This document shows positions 60,804 to 64,000 of a stretch of 64,000 bases of DNA, one piece after another; position 1 is the stretch's first letter, and every line of letters starts with the position of its first letter. The notes below the pieces were generated by a model. The model saw nothing but the letters and a program-made list of their open reading frames with translations, made no database searches and was not told the DNA's origin. The stretch is from the NCBI GenBank assembly GCA_013398175.1, contig VZRZ01002003.1, forward strand, positions 46,138-110,137, read 5' to 3'. The position numbers and the translations under genes are program-made. Source of the stretch: Climacteris rufus (Eukaryota > Chordata > Aves > Passeriformes > Climacteridae).

Positions 60804-63060
60804 ATGTAACCACATTTTTGTATTTAGACATAATAGCAAGTAGCTATTCTTTGTAGAATTAAATATCTATAAGCTTAAGATAATGACATGGTGTAGAAGA
60901 ATGCAGGCTTGAGATGATAATGGGAGAAACTTGAGCAATTAATTTATCAGTGGTCAACTACTTATGATTAACCACAACTCTCAAACAGTGACAGCTCAGG
61001 CAATGGCCAAAATATTTCTTCCTTTATGACCATGGTGGGGAGATGCTGATCAGGTCAACTGGCCCTCTTGCAGCTACTCAGCTCTCCCCCTGCACCACAG
61101 TCATCAGCAGAATAAGAAAAGCACATATGCAATACACTGTAAGAGCCAGCATCACTCAGACTCAGGTATATCAAGTTAGTGCCTTAAGTCAGTGTGGCTC
61201 ACAGTATCAGATAGCATTTTTTTCAAATCTCCCAAGCCACTGATTTGTCATGACTGGGGCATTTGTGGGAAAAAAGGGCTGTGGTTTGGTCTCAATATTT
61301 TCCGGAACAACTGTCTCATTGGGAACTTCCCAGATGCCATCTAGTCTCACCGTGAGGAAGGCTGGACTTTTGAATCTTTTCTTCTGGCAGAAAAATCACT
61401 ACTTTCATTATTTAACAAATCCTCTCACCTAGAAAGGGAGTAAGGTCTGTCTGTTCAGTAGAACAAGGAGAAGCCGAAGACCTGTCAGTAACATACAATC
61501 ATCTGTTTGTCTATTGGGTTTTTCCCAGCTCAACCCAAGAGCACCAAGGAGGAGCACATAACTGGAGACAGCAGGGGATGAAAGTGAGCCCAGCAAAGGA
61601 GAGTTTGGGAACTAAAACCCAAAGAAGATCCTGTGTGCTTAAGACCTTTGCTTCAGACAGGAGCAAGAGGACTTTGTCAACAAATCCAGGCCAAGTTTCC
61701 CTTGTATCCTTAGTCCACCCCATAATCTCACCGATCAGGCACTTATCCAAGCATGGTTGTCCTCCCACTCACATCCCTCATGAGACAAAGGATATGCCTG
61801 TCAGGCAGCCTGGGACTCTTCACAACTGCAGTCACATGTATTTCACAGTATGATGAGAGAGACACTGAAGATCTGGTCTGTGACTCAGCCCTCACCTTTT
61901 CTTCTGTGTCTTAGCCTTAAGTGGCACAACCTAAAAATGTCTGGCAAAGAGGAAAGCAGAGGGAAAGCAAGTTTCCACTACTCCAGTACATTTTGCCTGA
62001 GTAAAGACTGTGACATATGTCCTAACATCATTTTAATTAAAATGCAATATCAACTTGATTTGAACCACCACTTTTGATACCAAACTCAGCAACTTTATGT
62101 AGTGGGCTTGAGTAGAGATAAAAAATTAATGTCTTAAATAATTTAGGCTTCAGAGAGAGTCCCATGACCATAATATAAACATATTGATGTTGGCAAGAAA
62201 ACATTTATTATTAATTTTACATAAGCGTTATAAAGTTCCAGGTGCATTTCCTATTTCACACCAAACTTTGTAGACATGCAGAGCTTAATGGTAATTAGAA
62301 CATATTTATTTGTATCAATTTACATTTATATTGAGAAAAACAAAAATTATGCAGAAGAAGGAGGGTTGTTCTGAGTTTGCCAAGTATATTTGGACTGAAC
62401 AAGTACTCTTAATAAGTTTTCAGTTCTGCTGCAGTAGATGAGTAGGTGTTTACAAGAATACAAAAGATATTAACTAACCATTTCTGGAATTGTCATGGCA
62501 ATGCCCCAGATTTCCTATAAAATCTTGAATAGGTACTGAGTAAAATGTTATTTTCTTTCTGTGTTTGTCTTCTTTACCCAAAATGATGAACCATATGTAG
62601 AAACATATATATATATACACATATGTGTGAGTGTGTGTGTATGTGTGTGTGTGTGTGTGTGTATACTGTAAGTACACGTCTGCATGAGTCTGATGTAGAT
62701 ACATTTATATATATACTCAGGGTATTCAGGCTATGTGTGCATGTAGGAGAAACAAAACTATGGCAAACACAAAATCTGCAAGAAGGAATTTACATACTTT
62801 TGTTGCTGCAAATAATGACTTGGCAAAGGGTCATTCTTGTGGTTCCTTCATGGTATGCATCTTTGAGGGGCCTCTCATTTTCCGAACACTGCAACTTTAA
62901 ATAAAGAAATCCCTTTGCCTACTCCCATTTAAATTCAAACACCCTCTTACAGTAAGTCACTGTGTTTGCTCACTTCGTGATTTGGGCCAAATTTCCAAAC
63001 AAAGATTTTCAAGCCAAAATTTTAGACCCCTAAATTTAGGGAGAAAAACAGCATTGTTGA
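60804..63060. other. Sequence without gene; microsatellite inside
   Basis: Short frames only. A TA/TG microsatellite is at 62604-62664. A stretch at 62970-63035 with AAATTTCCAAAC, TTTTCAAGCC and CCCCTAAATTTAGGG is reminiscent of a diverged ancient amniote repeat. Confidence 0.45.
62604..62664. repeat. (AT)n-(GT)n compound microsatellite
   Basis: About seven AT units, then interrupted GT units (GTGA and ATGT breaks), then about eleven uninterrupted GT units. It is likely length-polymorphic. The 93-residue plus frame with alternating Cys-Val is an artefact. Confidence 0.97.
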
Positions 63061-63072
63061 TATTTGTTTTTC

Positions 63073-63450
63073 TTATTCAGCATTTTCCTGTTCTGAAATA
63101 ACAGAGCAGTTCTGAGCCCCAGTTCTGGCAGCTGCAGGGCGCTGTGCAGGGGAGGGTGTAAGGCTGTTCCTAGGTGGCATCAAGCTGCTGGGACTGGCTC
63201 CAGCAAGAGGAGGAGGATGAGACTGCAAGGAGCCACAGCTGGACCTCCTTGAACTCAGGTACTGCCTGAACAGTGCTGCTTTGCCACCACAATCACCGAG
63301 GCTGCTGAGGCTCCATCGGGGACCTGAAGGGAAGAGTGAGAGGTTTGACTGGAGCTGCTCTCCGCAGCCCCGAGCAGAGTACGGCTCAGCCAGCCCAGGA
63401 GAGTTGTTTGTCCATATTATGCAGCTTGTGTATAATAAAACATAGCTCAC
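63073..63450 (-). other. GC-richer block with a 125-residue open frame, unidentified
   Basis: The frame is rich in Ser, Pro, Arg and Gly and starts MSYVLLYTSCIIW. I see no domain. GC is raised compared with flanks, with several CpGs between 63290 and 63380. A donor-like CAG/GTACTG on plus is at about 63256-63263, and AATAAA on plus is at 63434-63439. The composition alone can keep such a frame open. It could be part of a transcript or a diverged repeat, but I cannot support a gene. Confidence 0.2.
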
Positions 63451-63567
63451 GCATTTTTAGGTCATCAGCTGCAGTATTGAAACAGGTCCCTTGCTGAGAA
63501 AATAAATACAAAAAACATGACTAGAGGAGATGGCACAATCATGGAGAACTGAGTGCAAAATCAGAAC

Positions 63568-64000
63568 TATTCTTTTTTTTCTTCCTTTTTTTTTTTTTAA
63601 CTAATGTAATTAAAAACTTCCTCAGCACGGACACAAAGGGAGTATTTAATGTGAACTTTAAAAAAAAAAAAAAGAGAGAGATTTAAAGGTTTAATTTACC
63701 CCCAGGAAAAAAAAAAAAAAGGCAGTTAAAGATTTCCTAAAAAAAAAAAATTAAAGATCTACAAATGGCTGGTGAAACTCCATAAAGCAGCTGGAACTTG
63801 TTAATAGTCACACTCTCCTGTGACCTGAGATGCAGGAATCTAACCATGAATTTTTTACAGATATCCTTTAAAACAAGTGCTGGCTGATATCACTGCGGCC
63901 CAGTGAAGTAAAACTTTCTGAAGACACTGTGGCACATAGAGGAAATCAATTCTCCCAACATTTAGGCTTCAGAAAAACACCTTTAGAAAAAAAAAAAAAA
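63568..64000. repeat. Cluster of A/T homopolymer runs at the window edge
   Basis: T-rich tracts at 63571-63598 and A runs at about 63659-63674, 63706-63720, 63739-63750 and 63987-64000 fall within 430 bases. The last one ends the window and may continue. No element bodies are visible between them. Confidence 0.9.

Noticed and set aside
62970..63035. A possible ancient amniote repeat with CCCCTAAATTTAGGG
   Set aside because: A short palindrome-like match only. A profile search would be needed to support it.
1..64000. A hidden defence or CRISPR-like system
   Set aside because: No regularly spaced repeats, no operon-like gene spacing and no bacterial coding density. The window is vertebrate in character.

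Overview
This window reads as AT-rich, non-coding chromosomal DNA from a bird, probably a passerine. The evidence is CR1 retrotransposon fragments, several avian-type endogenous retrovirus LTRs (one matches the common bird ERVL LTR layout), and a few very old MIR-like SINE remnants. A single N at 16064 suggests a whole-genome assembly. I found no protein-coding gene, exon series, tRNA, rRNA or CRISPR array that I can support. The open reading frames are mostly short, overlap on both strands, and either fall inside LTRs or match no family I recognise. The window is most likely a gene desert or the inside of a very long intron.

Layout. Positions 1-10429 hold no recognisable element. A CR1 fragment lies at 10430-10735. 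From 14516 to 16442 there is a nested structure: an ERVL-like solo LTR on the minus strand, split at its 3' side by a second, unrelated plus-strand LTR (14625-15230). Its promoter half also carries a 239-bp tandem duplication. A short minus-strand solo LTR sits at 18199-18554. A weak CR1 3' end is at about 26100-26180. Two LTRs of different families lie close together and point away from each other: a GC-rich minus-strand LTR (27216-27741) and a compact plus-strand LTR with an alpharetrovirus-like layout (28464-28759). MIR-like relics are at 35925-36165, 38368-38565 and 56890-57040. A second copy of the 14.5-kb ERVL-like LTR is at 49472-50505 with a perfect 5-bp target duplication. A CR1 3' end (59635-59815) is followed by a plus-strand bird ERVL LTR (59961-60803). 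The last 450 bases contain a cluster of A/T homopolymers.

Nothing here forms a gene system. The active history of the window is retroviral insertion followed by LTR-LTR recombination that left solo LTRs. The most informative loci are the LTR-in-LTR with a duplicated core promoter, and the divergent LTR pair at 27.2-28.8 kb.
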